From positions 1-7,065 of the forward strand of contig JAHQWZ010000095.1 in the NCBI GenBank assembly GCA_029856425.1: a stretch of 7,065 nt of DNA. The letters are read 5' to 3'. The DNA comes from Candidatus Thorarchaeota archaeon. GTDB lineage: Archaea > Asgardarchaeota > Thorarchaeia > Thorarchaeales > Thorarchaeaceae. The notes under the pieces are model-generated. The model saw only the letters and a program-made list of their open reading frames with translations, ran no database searches and was not told where the DNA came from. The position numbers and the translations under genes are program-made. Positions 6,492 to 7,065 of the stretch are shown here, one piece after another (the stretch's first letter is position 1; every line of letters starts with the position of its first letter).

Positions 6492-7065
6492 TTGTCAGTA
6501 GACTCGATTCTGATAGAGAATGGCTACGTCCTCACAATGGACCAAAAGCGACGAATCATAAGAAATGGCTCAGTACTGATCGAAGGCCAGAAGATTGCGG
6601 GCATTGGCAAAAGAGATGAACTTGCTAAAGAGAAGGCTGAACTAGTAATTGACGCTCGGAACATGATAGTCATGCCGGGGATGATTGATACACATGTCCA
6701 TCTGGCACAGGCTTTGATTCGCGGCTGTGCAGATGATGTCTCTCTTGTTGATTGGTTGAAAAAATACGTCTGGGTACTCCAAGGCAACTTCACTAAAGAG
6801 GATGGCAGAGTGTCTGCTGAGCTATGTATGGCAGAGATGATTCGCACAGGTACCACGTCATTCGTTGAGTGCATGATTCACACAAGATACGGTTTCGATG
6901 GAATCGCAAAGGCTGTTGGAAAGGTCGGTATGCGAGGTGCCCTTTCGAAGATAATAATGGACTCCACGGGGTACGCAGACAGTGCTGACATCATGTATCC
7001 TGGAGTGGTGGAGGACAAGGATGACTGCCTTGAAGAAACTGCCCGCATGCATTCGAAGTGGCATG
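6492..7065 (+). CDS. Amidohydrolase superfamily protein, ATZ/TRZ (aminohydrolase/deaminase-like) type, partial
   Basis: 191 codons are visible and the frame is still open at the right edge; full members run to about 430-470 residues, so more than half is missing. The N-terminal beta-sandwich segment ILIENGYVLTMD (6-17) leads to MPGMIDTHVHLAQ (61-73), in which H68 and H70 form the HxH metal-binding motif. RGCADDVSLVDWL (77-89), followed by a tryptophan (W94), is the pattern of MTA/SAH deaminase, 8-oxoguanine/guanine deaminase and triazine hydrolase relatives (the family's 'RG.addl.L.dWL'). AEMIRTGTTSFVE (about residues 112-124) follows as usual. These enzymes hydrolyse an amino or chloro substituent on a heterocycle with one divalent metal. 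The remaining ligands (two His and the Asp) lie beyond the window, so substrate cannot be named. The kinase gene is 67 bases upstream on the same strand; a strong SD suggests independent efficient initiation. Confidence 0.9.
   Translation, partial: MSVDSILIENGYVLTMDQKRRIIRNGSVLIEGQKIAGIGKRDELAKEKAELVIDARNMIVMPGMIDTHVHLAQALIRGCADDVSLVDWLKKYVWVLQGNFTKEDGRVSAELCMAEMIRTGTTSFVECMIHTRYGFDGIAKAVGKVGMRGALSKIIMDSTGYADSADIMYPGVVEDKDDCLEETARMHSKWH

Noticed and set aside
6524..6874. A 116-codon minus-strand open frame within the amidohydrolase region
   Set aside because: It lies antisense to a frame with clear HxH and RG.ADD..L.DWL motifs and has no SD or family features.
1..7065. CRISPR arrays, tRNA/rRNA genes, insertion sequences or phage genes
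   Set aside because: No spaced direct repeats, tRNA-like cloverleaf, transposase motifs or terminal repeats were recognised on reading both strands; almost all sequence is accounted for by six metabolic or signalling genes.

Overview
The window looks like a piece of an archaeal chromosome, probably from an uncultivated anaerobic lineage. An Asgard/Thorarchaeota-like source would fit, but this is inference from gene content and style and cannot be settled here. The support is: a tungsten/molybdenum aldehyde:ferredoxin oxidoreductase (AOR) with its own polyferredoxin; frequent TTG starts behind strong GGAGG-type ribosome binding sites; heavy use of AGA/AGG and ATA codons; no clear bacterial -10/-35 promoters; and intermediate GC content.

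Region by region: bases 1-4421 carry four genes on the minus strand that read as one operon, transcribed from about 4.45 kb towards base 1. Their order is a ferredoxin with four [4Fe-4S] cluster motifs, an AOR-family catalytic subunit (4-base overlap, TTG start), a DUF362 protein (48-base gap), and a dihydroorotate-dehydrogenase/PreA-like flavoprotein (51-base gap) that runs off the left edge. Bases 4422-4648 are a divergent intergenic region with a 13-base palindrome and a hairpin-forming inverted repeat. Bases 4649-6424 (plus strand) encode a soluble histidine kinase with three PAS domains. After a 67-base spacer containing a T-run, an ATZ/TRZ-type amidohydrolase starts at 6492 and runs off the right edge.

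How the genes may work together (inference): the AOR would oxidise an aldehyde or a related substrate at a pterin-bound W/Mo centre and pass electrons through its own [4Fe-4S] cluster to the four-cluster ferredoxin. The PreA-like protein has an FMN-binding TIM barrel whose usual catalytic loop is replaced. The window cuts it at a cysteine that looks like the first ligand of a C-terminal ferredoxin domain, so it could be a flavin-based acceptor or donor for the same electron chain. The DUF362 protein has no assigned role; being in the operon ties it to the same process. The divergently transcribed kinase could sense redox state or a ligand and control the operon, but no response regulator lies in the window. 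The amidohydrolase looks like a separate nucleobase or deaminase-type function.

The most interesting feature is the four-gene AOR, polyferredoxin, DUF362 and diverged DHOD/PreA cassette, a combination for which I know no described pathway.
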